The notes under the pieces were generated by a model, which had not been told where the DNA came from, ran no database searches, and saw nothing but the letters and a program-made list of their open reading frames with translations. The translations under genes were made by a program, and so were the position numbers. Shown one piece after another: positions 17,901-27,400 of a stretch of 64,000 bases of DNA. Each line of letters begins with the position of its first letter. Position 1 is the stretch's first letter. Source of the stretch: Paenirhizobium naphthalenivorans (lineage in GTDB: Bacteria; Pseudomonadota; Alphaproteobacteria; Rhizobiales; Rhizobiaceae); NCBI RefSeq assembly GCF_007992095.1, contig NZ_BJZP01000011.1, forward strand, positions 62,001 to 126,000. The letters run 5' to 3'.

Positions 17901-18293
17901 TCGGCCAATATCGGCGATGCGCCCGGACCCGGTGGAGAGGGCCATGACGATGCGATCGCCAAACCGGTCGACGTCCGGCGGCTGCGCGACAAACTCGCCA
18001 TGTATCTGGGCCTCGAGTGGATCTATGCCGACGAACAGCCGCACCCGGCGGTGACCACCTCCCCCCCGGATCGGCCCCCATCACCTGGCACGGCGCATAT
18101 CGCCGAACTGTCGCGCCTAAGCGAGATCGGCTATGTCCGCGGCATAGAGGCCAAGCTTGCGGACCTGTCGAAAATCGAGGAAAACAGCGCCTTCGTCGAC
18201 GCCTCGCGCGGTTTCGTGCAGGCCTTCGACATGGCCGGCTTTGCAACGTTCCTCAAGGAAGTCGATGGCCGGGGGGAGAAGAACCATGGCTGA
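14907..18293 (+). CDS. NCS1-permease-like transporter fused to a hybrid histidine kinase
   Basis: 1128 residues. Residues about 20-490 resemble an NCS1 (purine/cytosine/allantoin-type) permease with some twelve membrane segments. Residues about 498-540 form a cysteine-rich patch (CSICEHPF, CPAY, CSLCC, CHDMC) that may bind metal. Two more membrane helices (about 568-590 and 605-628) lead to a kinase core with His685 in LSHELRTP, an ATPase domain (NLLSNAIKF, GLGLGLTI) and a receiver with Asp971 in LVDIQMPG. A roughly 60-residue helical tail ends the protein. Architecture suggests sensing through a transporter domain. The ligand is unknown, but its place opposite urtA suggests urea or a related nitrogen compound. 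It overlaps the next regulator gene by 8 nt. Confidence 0.9.
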   Translation: MAARQRIIPVRRAYNRWVANQTLEDYALRFTAKSARQFSSSRISQTAIGAISFLALEAIGGTITLSYGTTNACLAIIAAAILMLFVGLPISRYAIRHGVDIDLLTRGAGFGYIGSTVTSLIYASFTFMLFAIEASIMTGALELAFGIPLWIGYIVSAMVVIPLVTYGVRLISKFQLITQPIWIVLNILPFIFIAFLDWEKIDLWRAFAGIGHSNAQAGAAAPFNLIEFGAASAVILALMPQIGEQVDFLRFLPPEGGRKLHHRFAVFLAGSGWVLLGVPKLLAGSFLAVLTLSTGVPIREAADPAHMYLAAFGYMIPNETAAMLLMACFVVISQLKINVMNAYAGSLAWSNFFSRLTHSHPGRVVWLVFNVAIALLLMELGIYRLLEETLGIFSIIAMAWLCTISADLFVNKALGLAPPGIEFKRAHLYDINPVGCGTLLLSAGIALAAHFGLFGPLMASLATYVTLIAFLISPLIAWATDGKFYLARKPRQSWKNLSSITCSICEHPFEPEDMAWCPAYAAPICSLCCSLDSRCHDMCKPQAKLNAQTAFVAARILPEQAITWLSTRLGRYAVTAVIAVSLIGAILALIAHQVATASPVTAEVVNRTVLIVFIVSAVISGVASWFYVLAHDSRVVAEEESSRQNTLLLKEIAAHRKTDAALQAAKETAEAANRAKSRYVVGLSHELRTPLNAVLGYAQILERDETIPPARQSAIKVIRRSADHLSGLIDGLLDISKIEAGRLQVFSNEVNIQDFLDQLVDMFTPQATAKGLTFVHERARSLPQYVRTDERRLRQILVNLLSNAIKFTDQGTVRFEVGYRSQVATFTVSDTGRGISENDLKRIYEPFQRGEADNIRPMPGLGLGLTITKLLTNTLGGEIAVTSEKDKGSIFKVRLMLSTIDRPSTAPAPERKIISYTGPRRTLVVVDDNEDHRDLMREVLAPLDFVVLTAASGPECLTLIEGVRPDLFLVDIQMPGMNGWQLVEKLRNAGQSAPIVMLSANIGDAPGPGGEGHDDAIAKPVDVRRLRDKLAMYLGLEWIYADEQPHPAVTTSPPDRPPSPGTAHIAELSRLSEIGYVRGIEAKLADLSKIEENSAFVDASRGFVQAFDMAGFATFLKEVDGRGEKNHG

Positions 18294-19209
18294 GGCAAAC
18301 CGTCCGCGCGATATCGTGCTGCTCGTCGACGACAGCCCGGAGGCACTCGGCTTTTTGACGGAAGCCCTGGAGCAAGCCGGCTTTTCCGTGCTGATCGCCA
18401 CCTCCGGTCAGGCCGCATTGTCGATCGTCGACAAGATCAGCCCGGATCTCATCCTGCTCGACGCGGTCATGCCCGGCATGGACGGCTTCGAGACCTGCCG
18501 CAGGCTAAAGGCCGATCCGGTCGTCGCCCAGGTGCCGGTGATCTTCATGACCGGGCTGACCGAGACGGAGCATGTCGTCCATGCACTCGATTCCGGCGGT
18601 GTCGACTACCTGACCAAGCCAATCAACATCGACGAGTTGCGAGCACGCATCCGCGTGCACCTGTCAAACGCCCGCTCTGCCCAGAGCGCCCGCGTGGCGC
18701 TCGATGCCGCCGGGCGGCACCTGCTGGCCGTTCGCGGTAACGGCACGGTCCACTGGTCGACCCCCCAGGCAACCCGGCTCGTCGACAGCGCCACCGGCAG
18801 CACGAGCGGTCTCGATGTCGTCGCCGACGCCATCGCAAGCTGGATGGCGCAGCGAGGGACACATGCAGCAGAGAACAATACGACCTTCTCGTTCTGTCAC
18901 GACGGCGAGACAGAATTGCAGCTCGGCTTCCTAGGTGGACTCGGCCCGGACGAATATCTGTTCCGGCTGACGGCCGCCAATCGCAAGCGCGACGACGAAG
19001 TGTTGCGCGGCCAGTTCGGCCTGACGCAGCGGGAAGCCGAAGTGCTGCTGTGGATCGCCAAGGGCAAGGCAAACCGCGACATCGCCGATATTCTCGGGCT
19101 ATCGGCGCGCACGGTGAACAAGCACCTCGAGCAGATCTACGTGAAGCTCGGCGTTGAAAACCGCGCCTCTGCCGCGGTCAAGGCGGCACACGCGCTGCAT
19201 GTGGATTGA
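18286..19209 (+). CDS. LuxR/NarL-type response regulator, partner of the permease-kinase
   Basis: 307 residues. The N-terminal receiver has acidic pair Asp15-Asp16, phosphoacceptor Asp59 (LILLDAVMPG) and the conserved lysine in YLTKPIN. An uncharacterised middle region (about 130-230) follows. A LuxR helix-turn-helix closes the protein (LTQREAEVLLWIAKGKANR, SARTVNKHLEQIYVKL). The start at 18286 overlaps the kinase stop, so the two are translated as a pair. The open frame extends upstream inside the kinase gene, but that part is not homologous. Likely target: the divergent urtA promoter (inference). Confidence 0.92.
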   Translation: MAEANRPRDIVLLVDDSPEALGFLTEALEQAGFSVLIATSGQAALSIVDKISPDLILLDAVMPGMDGFETCRRLKADPVVAQVPVIFMTGLTETEHVVHALDSGGVDYLTKPINIDELRARIRVHLSNARSAQSARVALDAAGRHLLAVRGNGTVHWSTPQATRLVDSATGSTSGLDVVADAIASWMAQRGTHAAENNTTFSFCHDGETELQLGFLGGLGPDEYLFRLTAANRKRDDEVLRGQFGLTQREAEVLLWIAKGKANRDIADILGLSARTVNKHLEQIYVKLGVENRASAAVKAAHALHVD

Positions 19210-19244
19210 GCGCCGGCCGCCGCTATTCGCGCATCGGCCGGCGC
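19210..19244. terminator. Hairpin between convergent genes, possible bidirectional terminator
   Basis: A 10-bp stem (GCGCCGGCCG at 19210-19219 with CGGCCGGCGC at 19235-19244) immediately follows the regulator stop and lies downstream of the convergent acyl-CoA synthetase. There is no clear T-run, so its strength is uncertain. Confidence 0.45.
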
Positions 19245-19257
19245 CCATCGTAGGCTG

Positions 19258-20904
19258 TCAGAGCGCCTTGGCCTTCTCGCGCAATACGTATTTCTGGATC
19301 TTGCCCGTCGAGGTCTTGGGCAGAGGTCCGAACACAACGGTCTTCGGTGCCTTGAAGTGCGCCATGTTGGCGCGGCAGAAGGCGATCAAATCCCGCTCCG
19401 TCACCGTCGCCCCGGCCTTCAGGTCGATGAAGGCGCACGGTGTCTCGCCCCACTTCTCGTCCGGCCGCGCGACAATCGCCGCCTCCATGACGGCCGGATG
19501 GCGATAGAGTACGCCCTCGACCTCGATTGACGAGATGTTCTCACCGCCGGAGATGATGATGTCCTTGGAGCGGTCCTTGATCTCGATATAGCCGTCCGCA
19601 TGGCAGACCGCGAGGTCGCCGGAATGGAACCATCCGCCGGCAAACGCCTTGGCAGAGGAGGACGGGTTCTTGAGATAGCCGCGCATGACATTATTGCCAC
19701 GGAAGAAGATCTCTCCCATCGTCTCACCGTCGCTGGGCACAGGTTCAAGCGTCTCAGGGTCGCCGACCATCAGGCCGTCGAGCACCGAATAACGCACGCC
19801 CTGGCGAGCCTTGAGTCGGGCCTTCTCGGAAATACCGAGCGCGTTCCACTCGTCATGCCAGGCGCAAACGACAGCCGGTCCATAGGTCTCGGTCAGACCG
19901 TAGGCATGGGTGACGTCGAAACCGAGAGCCTCCATCGATTCGATCACCGCAGCCGGCGGCGCCGCACCCGCAGTCATCACACTGACCTTGTGCTCGATGC
20001 CCATCTTCAATTCGTCTGGCGCGTGAGCGATAAGGTTGAGGATGATCGGCGCCCCGCAGAAATGCGTCACTCCCTCGCTTTTGATCAATTCGTAGATCGG
20101 CTCGACGCGCACGGCACGCAGGCACACGGAAACGCCGGCGGCGGCGGCGATGGTCCAGGGGAAGCACCAGCCATTGCAATGGAACATCGGTAGGGTCCAG
20201 AGATAGACCGGGTGGTTGGCCATGTTCCAGGTGAGGATGTTGCCGATGGCATTCAGATAGGCACCGCGGTGATGGTAGACGACCCCCTTCGGATCGCCGG
20301 TCGTGCCAGACGTGTAGTTCAGGCTGATCGCGTCCCATTCGTCCGCCGGCCGCTCCCACTCGAAGTCGGCATTGCCGCCCGCGAGCAATTCGTCATAGGT
20401 CAGGGCCCCGACGCGGTGCCCGCCCTCGAAACTCGGATCAACGATATCGATCATCTCGATCGGCCGGCCGGCGATGTGTACCGCCCGCTCGGCCACGTCG
20501 GCGAATTCCGGATCGACGATCAGCATGCGGGCTTCACCATGATTGAGGATGAAGCCGATCGCCTCGGCGTCGAGCCGAGTGTTGATGGCATTCAATACCG
20601 CGCCGACCATCGGCACAGCGAAGTGGCACTCGAACATTTCCGGAATATTGGCCGCGATCACCGCCACTGTGTCACCCTTGCCGATACCACGCGCGGCCAG
20701 CGCACTGGCCAGACGGCGGACACGATCATAGGTCTGTGCCCAGTTGCGGCGGATCTCACCATAAACGACCGCCGGTCGCCGAGGATAGACGGCTGCGGCA
20801 CGCTCGATGAAGCTCAACGGCGTCATCTGGGAAAAGTTTGCGATGTTCCTGTCCAGTTCGCGATCGTAAATTCCATCGCCGGGCGTGGTTGCGGTGCCGT
20901 GCAT
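19258..20904 (-). CDS. Acyl-CoA synthetase (AMP-forming), medium-chain type
   Basis: 548 residues. It activates a carboxylic acid to its CoA thioester through an acyl-adenylate in the cytoplasm. Core motifs of the ANL superfamily are all visible: YTSGTTGDPKGV, the YGLTETYGP segment, DRSKDIIISGGENISS and the C-terminal lysine in TSTGKIQKY. The substrate could be a medium-chain or methylated short-chain acid. Sequence alone does not decide this. I chose the ATG at 20904 because GGGAGGAAC sits 8 nt upstream. It follows the amino-acid transporter binding protein on the same strand but after a strong terminator, so it is a separate unit. Confidence 0.9.
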   Translation of the reverse strand: MHGTATTPGDGIYDRELDRNIANFSQMTPLSFIERAAAVYPRRPAVVYGEIRRNWAQTYDRVRRLASALAARGIGKGDTVAVIAANIPEMFECHFAVPMVGAVLNAINTRLDAEAIGFILNHGEARMLIVDPEFADVAERAVHIAGRPIEMIDIVDPSFEGGHRVGALTYDELLAGGNADFEWERPADEWDAISLNYTSGTTGDPKGVVYHHRGAYLNAIGNILTWNMANHPVYLWTLPMFHCNGWCFPWTIAAAAGVSVCLRAVRVEPIYELIKSEGVTHFCGAPIILNLIAHAPDELKMGIEHKVSVMTAGAAPPAAVIESMEALGFDVTHAYGLTETYGPAVVCAWHDEWNALGISEKARLKARQGVRYSVLDGLMVGDPETLEPVPSDGETMGEIFFRGNNVMRGYLKNPSSSAKAFAGGWFHSGDLAVCHADGYIEIKDRSKDIIISGGENISSIEVEGVLYRHPAVMEAAIVARPDEKWGETPCAFIDLKAGATVTERDLIAFCRANMAHFKAPKTVVFGPLPKTSTGKIQKYVLREKAKAL

Positions 20905-21016
20905 TTCGAATGTTCCTCCCACTCTCACTAGAGGAAGGCAGTATTACCGAAACGGTCCCGACCGCAATCTCATAATTCCGCACCTGCGACGAAGGACGAA
21001 TGTAAAAGTCCATCGT

Positions 21017-21051
21017 GAAAAACAGATGGCCCGGTACAAGACCGGGCCATC
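21017..21051 (-). terminator. Rho-independent terminator after the amino-acid binding protein gene
   Basis: An 11-bp stem (GATGGCCCGGT at 21025-21035 with 21041-21051), a 5-nt loop and TTTTT on the minus strand. It lies 44 nt beyond the stop codon of the binding-protein gene. Confidence 0.85.
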
Positions 21052-21094
21052 CTCAGCATTTCAAGCCGTCAGGTCGGATTTCCGACCCGCACGA

Positions 21095-22213
21095 TTATTT
21101 GTTCTGCAGGTAGGTGTACTTGCCGTCGGCACCCTTCTGCCAGGTGTACATGACGTAGTCCGGACGGGTGATGTCGCCCTTGGCGTCGAAGCCGAGCTCA
21201 CCGATAACGGTCGTGTACGGACCCTTTTCCTTCAGCGCGGTGGCAACGGCTTCCGGATCATTGGAACCGGCGGCCTTGGCGGCGTCGGCAATAACCTGGA
21301 GAGCTGCGTAGGAGTACAGCGTGTAGGCTTCCGGCTCGAAGCCAGCGTCGCGGAACTTCTTGACGGCGTCGGCAGCGTTCGGGTTCAAGCGCGGATCCGG
21401 CGGGAAGGTCATCAGGGTGCCGTTGACTGCGTCGCCAGCGATCGAAGCCAGTTCGTTCGAGGTGATACCGTCGCCCGACATCATCACGGCCTTGAGACCG
21501 CCGTCAGCCATCTGGCGCAGAATCAGGCCAGCTTCGGTGTGCAGACCGCCGAAGTAGACAACGGTTACGCCGGCTTCCTTCATCTTGGAGATCAGGGCCG
21601 AGTAGTCCTTGTCGCCGGCGGTGATGCCTTCGTACATGACTTCGGTGACGCCGAGCGCGTTCATCGCCTTCTTGGTTTCGTCAGCAAGACCCTGGCCGTA
21701 CGGGGTTTTGTCGTGAATGACGGCAACCTTGCCATCCTTGAAGTTGTCAAAGATGTACTTGCCGGCAACCGCACCCTGCTGGTCGTCACGACCGCAGACG
21801 CGGAAGGTGTTCCACATGCCGCGCTCGGTGAAGACCGGGTTCGTTGCAGCCGGGGTCACTTCGAGCATGCCGTTTTCGGCGTATACTTCCGAAGCCGGGA
21901 TCGAGACGCCCGAGTTGAAGTGACCAACAACAAACTTGACGCCGTCAGCAGCAAATTTGTTGGCAACCGAAACACCCTGCTTGGCGTCGGAAACGTCGTC
22001 GCCGAGGACGATCTTGACCATTTCACCGTTGATGCCACCAGCTGCGTTGATGTCGGCAGCAGCCTGTTCAGCACCCTTCTGAAGCTGAGCACCGAAAGCG
22101 GCGTTCGGGCCGGTCATCGGACCGCCAACGCCGACCAGCAGGTCAGCCCAGGCATTGCCGCTGAAGGCAACCATTGCCGTCAGCGCCACGGCCGAAAGAA
22201 GAGACTTCTTCAT
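21095..22213 (-). CDS. Branched-chain amino-acid ABC transporter substrate-binding protein (LivK/BraC)
   Basis: 372 residues. The signal peptide (residues 1-23, cleavage after AWA) is followed by [19 protein letters not shown] and the LIV-binding fold. It is the periplasmic binding protein of the importer encoded by the genes just upstream on the same strand. The GGGAGT ribosome-binding site 8 nt before the ATG is strong. It comes last in the cluster, separated from the DUF6867 gene by 141 bp, matching the braDEFGC order of rhizobia. A promoter of its own in that gap is likely. Confidence 0.93.
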   Translation of the reverse strand: MKKSLLSAVALTAMVAFSGNAWADLLVGVGGPMTGPNAAFGAQLQKGAEQAAADINAAGGINGEMVKIVLGDDVSDAKQGVSVANKFAADGVKFVVGHFNSGVSIPASEVYAENGMLEVTPAATNPVFTERGMWNTFRVCGRDDQQGAVAGKYIFDNFKDGKVAVIHDKTPYGQGLADETKKAMNALGVTEVMYEGITAGDKDYSALISKMKEAGVTVVYFGGLHTEAGLILRQMADGGLKAVMMSGDGITSNELASIAGDAVNGTLMTFPPDPRLNPNAADAVKKFRDAGFEPEAYTLYSYAALQVIADAAKAAGSNDPEAVATALKEKGPYTTVIGELGFDAKGDITRPDYVMYTWQKGADGKYTYLQNK

Positions 22214-22354
22214 ATTGTTACTCCCAATTTCTTGAGTGGGTTAGGTTTCGAAAAACCCGGCACAATACCCACCATGACTGCACCGGAAAAGCTGTTCCAC
22301 TCTTTTGAAAGCTCATGCTCTTATTGCCAGTCTGCGACAATAAAAACGCGGCTG

Positions 22355-22708
22355 TCAATCTTTCTTCTTCCACGAGAAGACCGAAGTCCGCTCGTATAGC
22401 CAATAGTAGTTATCGACCATCTGGGTTGTCCGCCGCGACCGAAAACCGGCCGTGGAAAACACAAGCAAAACCAGCACATCGATGCCGTAAAGCAGCGGGC
22501 TGATCATAGGTCCCTGGAACAGCGCGAAATGTAGGAAGCGCATCACAACGCCGAGCAGGAGGGTGTAAATCACGACCGTCGCGTAGCCCTGCCACCCCTC
22601 GGCTGTCGCCCTGCCGGCCCGCCAGGCGGTCCAGAAACCCAGGAGAAGGACCAGGACGCGCAGAACGTAGCGGACACCGGTATCGCTTTCGAAAAACAAG
22701 CCTTGCAT
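22355..22708 (-). CDS. DUF6867-type small membrane protein of the liv/bra cluster
   Basis: 117 residues with three likely membrane helices (about 14-30, 42-62 and 70-88) and a charged C-terminus ending WKKKD. Homologues occur next to branched-chain amino-acid transporter genes in alphaproteobacteria. No biochemical role is known. It starts 20 nt after livF, so it is probably part of the same transcript. A stabilising or auxiliary role for the transporter is inference. Confidence 0.75.
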   Translation of the reverse strand: MQGLFFESDTGVRYVLRVLVLLLGFWTAWRAGRATAEGWQGYATVVIYTLLLGVVMRFLHFALFQGPMISPLLYGIDVLVLLVFSTAGFRSRRTTQMVDNYYWLYERTSVFSWKKKD

Positions 22709-22728
22709 AGTTTATTCCCCCTGCCCGC

Positions 22729-23457
22729 TCAGTGGTGGCCGCCTTCGAGATAGGCCGCACGAACCTGCGGATCGGCGAGCAGTTCCTTGCCGGTTCCGCT
22801 CATGGTGACCAAGCCGTTGACCATGACATAGGCACGGTCGGAGAGTTTCAGCGCCGCGAACGCATTCTGCTCGACGAGAAAGACGGTCAGCCCCTCTTCC
22901 TTGTTGAGCTTCTTGATCGATTCAAAGATGCCCTTGACGATCAATGGTGCGAGACCGAGCGACGGCTCGTCGAGAAGCAGCAACTTCGGACGGGACATCA
23001 GCGCGCGGCCGATGGAGAGCATCTGCTGTTCGCCGCCGGAAAGCGTGCCGCCTCGCTGGCTCTGGCGCTCTTTCAGACGCGGGAAGAGCGTAAAGATCTT
23101 CTCCACATCCTCATTGAAATATTTCAGGTTGTCGAGACCGGCACCCATCTGGAGGTTTTCCATGACCGTCATGCGCGGGAAGATACGACGACCTTCCGGC
23201 GACTGCGCGATGCGGCGGCGTGCGATCAGGTGCGTCGGCATCTTGGTGATGTCGGTCCCATCGAAGGTGATCGTTCCGGCACGCGCCTGCGGGCTGCCGC
23301 AGATCGTCATCATCAGCGTCGACTTGCCGGCGCCGTTGGCACCGATCAGACTGACGATCTCGCCCTGGCGAACCTCGACATCCACACCACCGAGGGCGCG
23401 GATGTTGCCGTAATAGGTTTCAACACCCTGTACCTTGAGAAGCGGTTCAGAAGACAT
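22729..23457 (-). CDS. livF: Branched-chain amino-acid ABC transporter ATP-binding protein LivF (BraG)
   Basis: 242 residues. ATPase of the importer. Walker A GANGAGKST (about 38-46), signature LSGGEQQMLSIGR (about 139-151) and Walker B LLLLDEPSLGLAP are intact. The start overlaps the livG stop by one nucleotide, showing tight coupling. The length is normal for LivF. Confidence 0.96.
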   Translation of the reverse strand: MSSEPLLKVQGVETYYGNIRALGGVDVEVRQGEIVSLIGANGAGKSTLMMTICGSPQARAGTITFDGTDITKMPTHLIARRRIAQSPEGRRIFPRMTVMENLQMGAGLDNLKYFNEDVEKIFTLFPRLKERQSQRGGTLSGGEQQMLSIGRALMSRPKLLLLDEPSLGLAPLIVKGIFESIKKLNKEEGLTVFLVEQNAFAALKLSDRAYVMVNGLVTMSGTGKELLADPQVRAAYLEGGHH

Positions 23458-24329
23458 CAGTTCTTCCCTCCCGAAACGGCTTCGACTTCATGGATCGCAT
23501 CGTCCAATTCTTCGTCCTCGACACCCAGATAGGCGGCAATCACCTTCGGGTCATTCTTCACATGATCCGGCGTGCCGTCGGAGATCTTCTGCCCGTATTC
23601 AAGCACGACGACGTGGTCGGAAATTTCCATGACGACGGACATGTCGTGCTCGATCAGAAGCAGCGAGGTCCCCTCATCGCGAATGCTGCGCAAAAGCGTA
23701 TTGAGCGCCAACGATTCCTTCGGATTGAGGCCGGCCGCCGGTTCATCGAGGCAAAGCAGTTCAGGTCCGGTGCACATGGCACGGGCAATTTCCAGGCGCC
23801 GCTGCGCACCGTAGGGAAGATCACCAGCCGGGTCGTCGGCACGATCGATAAGATCGGCCTTTTCGAGCCAGTATTTTGCCTTCTCGATCGCCGCTTCAGC
23901 CGCGCGCTTGTAGGCGGGCAGGCCGAGAAGACCGAGAATGGTGTAGCCCGAAGCCTTCATAAGCGCGTTGTGCTGCGCGACCAGAAGGTTTTCCAGGACG
24001 GTCAGACCCGAGAACAGCCGAATGTTCTGGAAAGTACGGGCGACCTTCGCCTTCTTGGTGATCTCGAAGTCGGGCAAGCGCTCCAGCAGATGCTGTCTGC
24101 CATTCTTCTGGAACATGGTGATCATACCCATCGTCGGCTTGTAAAAGCCGGTGATGCAGTTGAACACCGTGGTCTTGCCAGCGCCGTTCGGCCCGATCAA
24201 CGCGGTGATTTCCCCGCGCTTGGCTTCGAACGAGAAGTCGTTGATGGCCATGAGCCCGCCGAACTTCATCGAGAGATGTTCGACCTTGAGGAGCGTGTCG
24301 TTCGTCATCGTATTGTTTCCGGAAGTCAT
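23457..24329 (-). CDS. livG: Branched-chain amino-acid ABC transporter ATP-binding protein LivG (BraF)
   Basis: 290 residues. Walker A GPNGAGKTT, a LivG-type signature in the reduced form LPYGAQRRLEIARA, and Walker B LLCLDEPAAGLNP are visible. The ATG at 24329 overlaps the livM stop (TGATG). The ATG at 24308 with GGAAAC upstream is an equally good start and would trim seven residues. The acidic C-terminal 40 residues (DEELDDAIHEVEAV) exceed the typical LivG end but are seen in rhizobial BraF. Confidence 0.94.
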   Translation of the reverse strand: MTSGNNTMTNDTLLKVEHLSMKFGGLMAINDFSFEAKRGEITALIGPNGAGKTTVFNCITGFYKPTMGMITMFQKNGRQHLLERLPDFEITKKAKVARTFQNIRLFSGLTVLENLLVAQHNALMKASGYTILGLLGLPAYKRAAEAAIEKAKYWLEKADLIDRADDPAGDLPYGAQRRLEIARAMCTGPELLCLDEPAAGLNPKESLALNTLLRSIRDEGTSLLLIEHDMSVVMEISDHVVVLEYGQKISDGTPDHVKNDPKVIAAYLGVEDEELDDAIHEVEAVSGGKN

Positions 24330-25726
24330 CAGCCGTGACCTTCCTTGGTAAAGCTTCCCGAGACAGCCTTGCTCTCCTTGAGGAAGGCTGTCGGTTGACG
24401 CGTGCCGACGAAACCGCGCGGCTTGAACAGCATGACCACGACCATGGCAAGGCCGAACAGCAGCATGCGGTAGAGTTCCGGCGTGAAGTCAGGCCCGAAG
24501 ACAACCTTCAGGAACTCCATTTCGCGCAGCAGTTCCGTACCACCGACCATGACCATCGCAGCGATCGCGATACCGGTCAGCGACCCCATGCCGCCGAGAA
24601 CGACGATGGCGAGGATAACGGCCGATTCCAGGAAGACGAAGCTCTCCGGCGAAACGAAGCCCTGGCGGGCGGCGAAGAAGGAGCCGGCAAAGCCACCGAA
24701 CATCGCACCGATGGCAAAGGCCGTCAGCTTGGTCGTCACGGTGTTGATGCCGAGCGAACGACAGGCAATCTCGTCTTCACGCAGCGCTTCCCAGGCGCGA
24801 CCGATCGGCATACGACGCAGGCGGATCGTCACATAGGCGGTGAGCAGGCACAGCGCCAGGATGAGATAGAAGAGGAAGATCTTGTAATAGCCGGAGGACA
24901 TCGGTAGGTCGAACATCTTGGCGAAGCCGTTTGGCGAGGCGTCGAACTTGATGCCGAACAGCGTCGCCTTCGGAATGCCGGAAATGCCGAAGGTGCCCTT
25001 GGTGACGTCGGTCCAGTTGATCAATACGAGGCGGATGATTTCCCCGAAAGCCAGCGTCACGATCGCCAGGTAGTCGCCGCGCAGTCGCAGCACCGGGAAG
25101 CCGAGGATAATGCCCCAGAAAGCGGCCAGAATACCCGACAGCGGCAGGAGCACCCAGAAGGACAGGCCGAACTGCTGGGACAGCAGCGCATAGGAATAGG
25201 CGCCAACCGCATAGAAGGCGACATAACCGAGGTCGAGCAGACCGGCGAGGCCGACGACAATGTTCAACCCCCAGGCAAGCATGACATAGATCAGGATCTG
25301 GATGCCGAAATTGTCGACATATTTCAGCGCGCCTTGCATGCCAGTGAGCGCAACGATCACCGGCGGATAGAGGAACAGCGCCACCAGGGCGATCTTCAGG
25401 AAGTGCCTGTGAAAGAACGAGAGCTTGGCCTCGATCTCATGCACTGGCACCTGAGCCTGGGCCTGACGCTCCCTCCGCTGATGTTTCCACGGATGGTAGA
25501 AACCGACGATCAGGAAGCGGCCGACGGCGGCGACGGCGACGAAGATCGCCAGCAATCCCCAGCGCGGATACCAGACCAGCTCATTGCTCATGTTCTGGTC
25601 GGTCTTGATGCCGACATAGAGAATGAACAGGCCGAGCGACACGACGCCGGCAAAGACGCCTTCCTTGAGCGCACGCGCAAGGGTACCGGATTGAGACGTG
25701 CCGGCCACGTTTGCAGAATTCGTCAT
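24329..25726 (-). CDS. livM: Branched-chain amino-acid ABC transporter permease LivM (BraE)
   Basis: 465 residues, longer than E. coli LivM because of an N-terminal extension of about 100 residues with two extra hydrophobic segments and a charged stretch. The permease core has NIVVGLAGLLDLGYVAFYA and a run of about eight helices. I chose the ATG at 25726 (AAGGTC upstream, 4 nt after the livH stop) over an upstream start that would overlap livH. Confidence 0.93.
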   Translation of the reverse strand: MTNSANVAGTSQSGTLARALKEGVFAGVVSLGLFILYVGIKTDQNMSNELVWYPRWGLLAIFVAVAAVGRFLIVGFYHPWKHQRRERQAQAQVPVHEIEAKLSFFHRHFLKIALVALFLYPPVIVALTGMQGALKYVDNFGIQILIYVMLAWGLNIVVGLAGLLDLGYVAFYAVGAYSYALLSQQFGLSFWVLLPLSGILAAFWGIILGFPVLRLRGDYLAIVTLAFGEIIRLVLINWTDVTKGTFGISGIPKATLFGIKFDASPNGFAKMFDLPMSSGYYKIFLFYLILALCLLTAYVTIRLRRMPIGRAWEALREDEIACRSLGINTVTTKLTAFAIGAMFGGFAGSFFAARQGFVSPESFVFLESAVILAIVVLGGMGSLTGIAIAAMVMVGGTELLREMEFLKVVFGPDFTPELYRMLLFGLAMVVVMLFKPRGFVGTRQPTAFLKESKAVSGSFTKEGHG

Positions 25727-25730
25727 GGGA

Positions 25731-26633
<903 letters not shown>

Positions 26634-27400
26634 TACCAATCCCCCGGGCGCGAGCTTAAGTTGCGCGTCCCTTTTTATGTTGTCCCCTAACGGGGTTCTT
26701 AACATGCCCAGATTTGATAGCGTTTTCGACAAAAATGTGAAGTCCAAAAACTAGGCAGCGCGCATTTTATCGCCAATCACGCGCAATTTGGTTTTTTATT
26801 CGGCATATTAACCAAAAATACGGCACAAACTGCCGATTTTTTAGAGTGCACCGTGTTTTTCACTGTTGGGAATTTGCCTTCATTTGGGCTTTTTTCCGCC
26901 CACATCTCAATGAACGCATAAACGCTCTGCAACCAGCGAGAAAGCATCGCCAGCCCCGAAATGCCGGACTTTGTGCCAGCATAGCCGCCAAACCACCGAC
27001 AGGCTAATCACAAAGCGACACCACGAGATACTGAATCCGTCGCAGGCGTTCGATGGGAGCGGCTCAGGCTTCGGCGTCGCGACGGCCCCGATCAGACAGC
27101 CGACCTGTCGGCCAGACAGGATCACGTATAGGATCAAACGCTGATCGCCGACGAAGCCGTCGCCCGACGGTTCGCGCCAGCGTCACTTCCAAGCCATGAA
27201 CAAACAGCCAGACGCGCGCGTGCGCCACCTGGCCATTCGCCTCATAAACACGCGACAGCGTTCGGTGCAGTGCCGGAAAACGGGGAAATAGATCGAGGAA
27301 AGGCCAATCTTTTCAAGGCTCCGCCCCGCAAATGTCCCCATAGCCGAATTTGTCGGCGAGACTTGTCCGCATCGAACCCGTCGAAGCGGAGAACAAGGCC
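26634..27400. other. Long intergenic region upstream of livH
   Basis: 767 bp without a supported gene. The half next to livH (26640-26900) is AT-rich with runs of A and T, as expected for the livH promoter and a possible Lrp-type control region. A small hairpin followed by ATTTTTT on the plus strand (CGGCA at 26821-26825 with TGCCG at 26831-26835) resembles a weak terminator. The half near 27000-27400 is GC-rich and featureless. An unrecognised small RNA is possible but not shown. Confidence 0.5.

Noticed and set aside
26907-27137. 76-residue minus-strand frame in the livH upstream region
   Set aside because: No ribosome-binding site, no family features, and cysteine/tryptophan-rich random composition.
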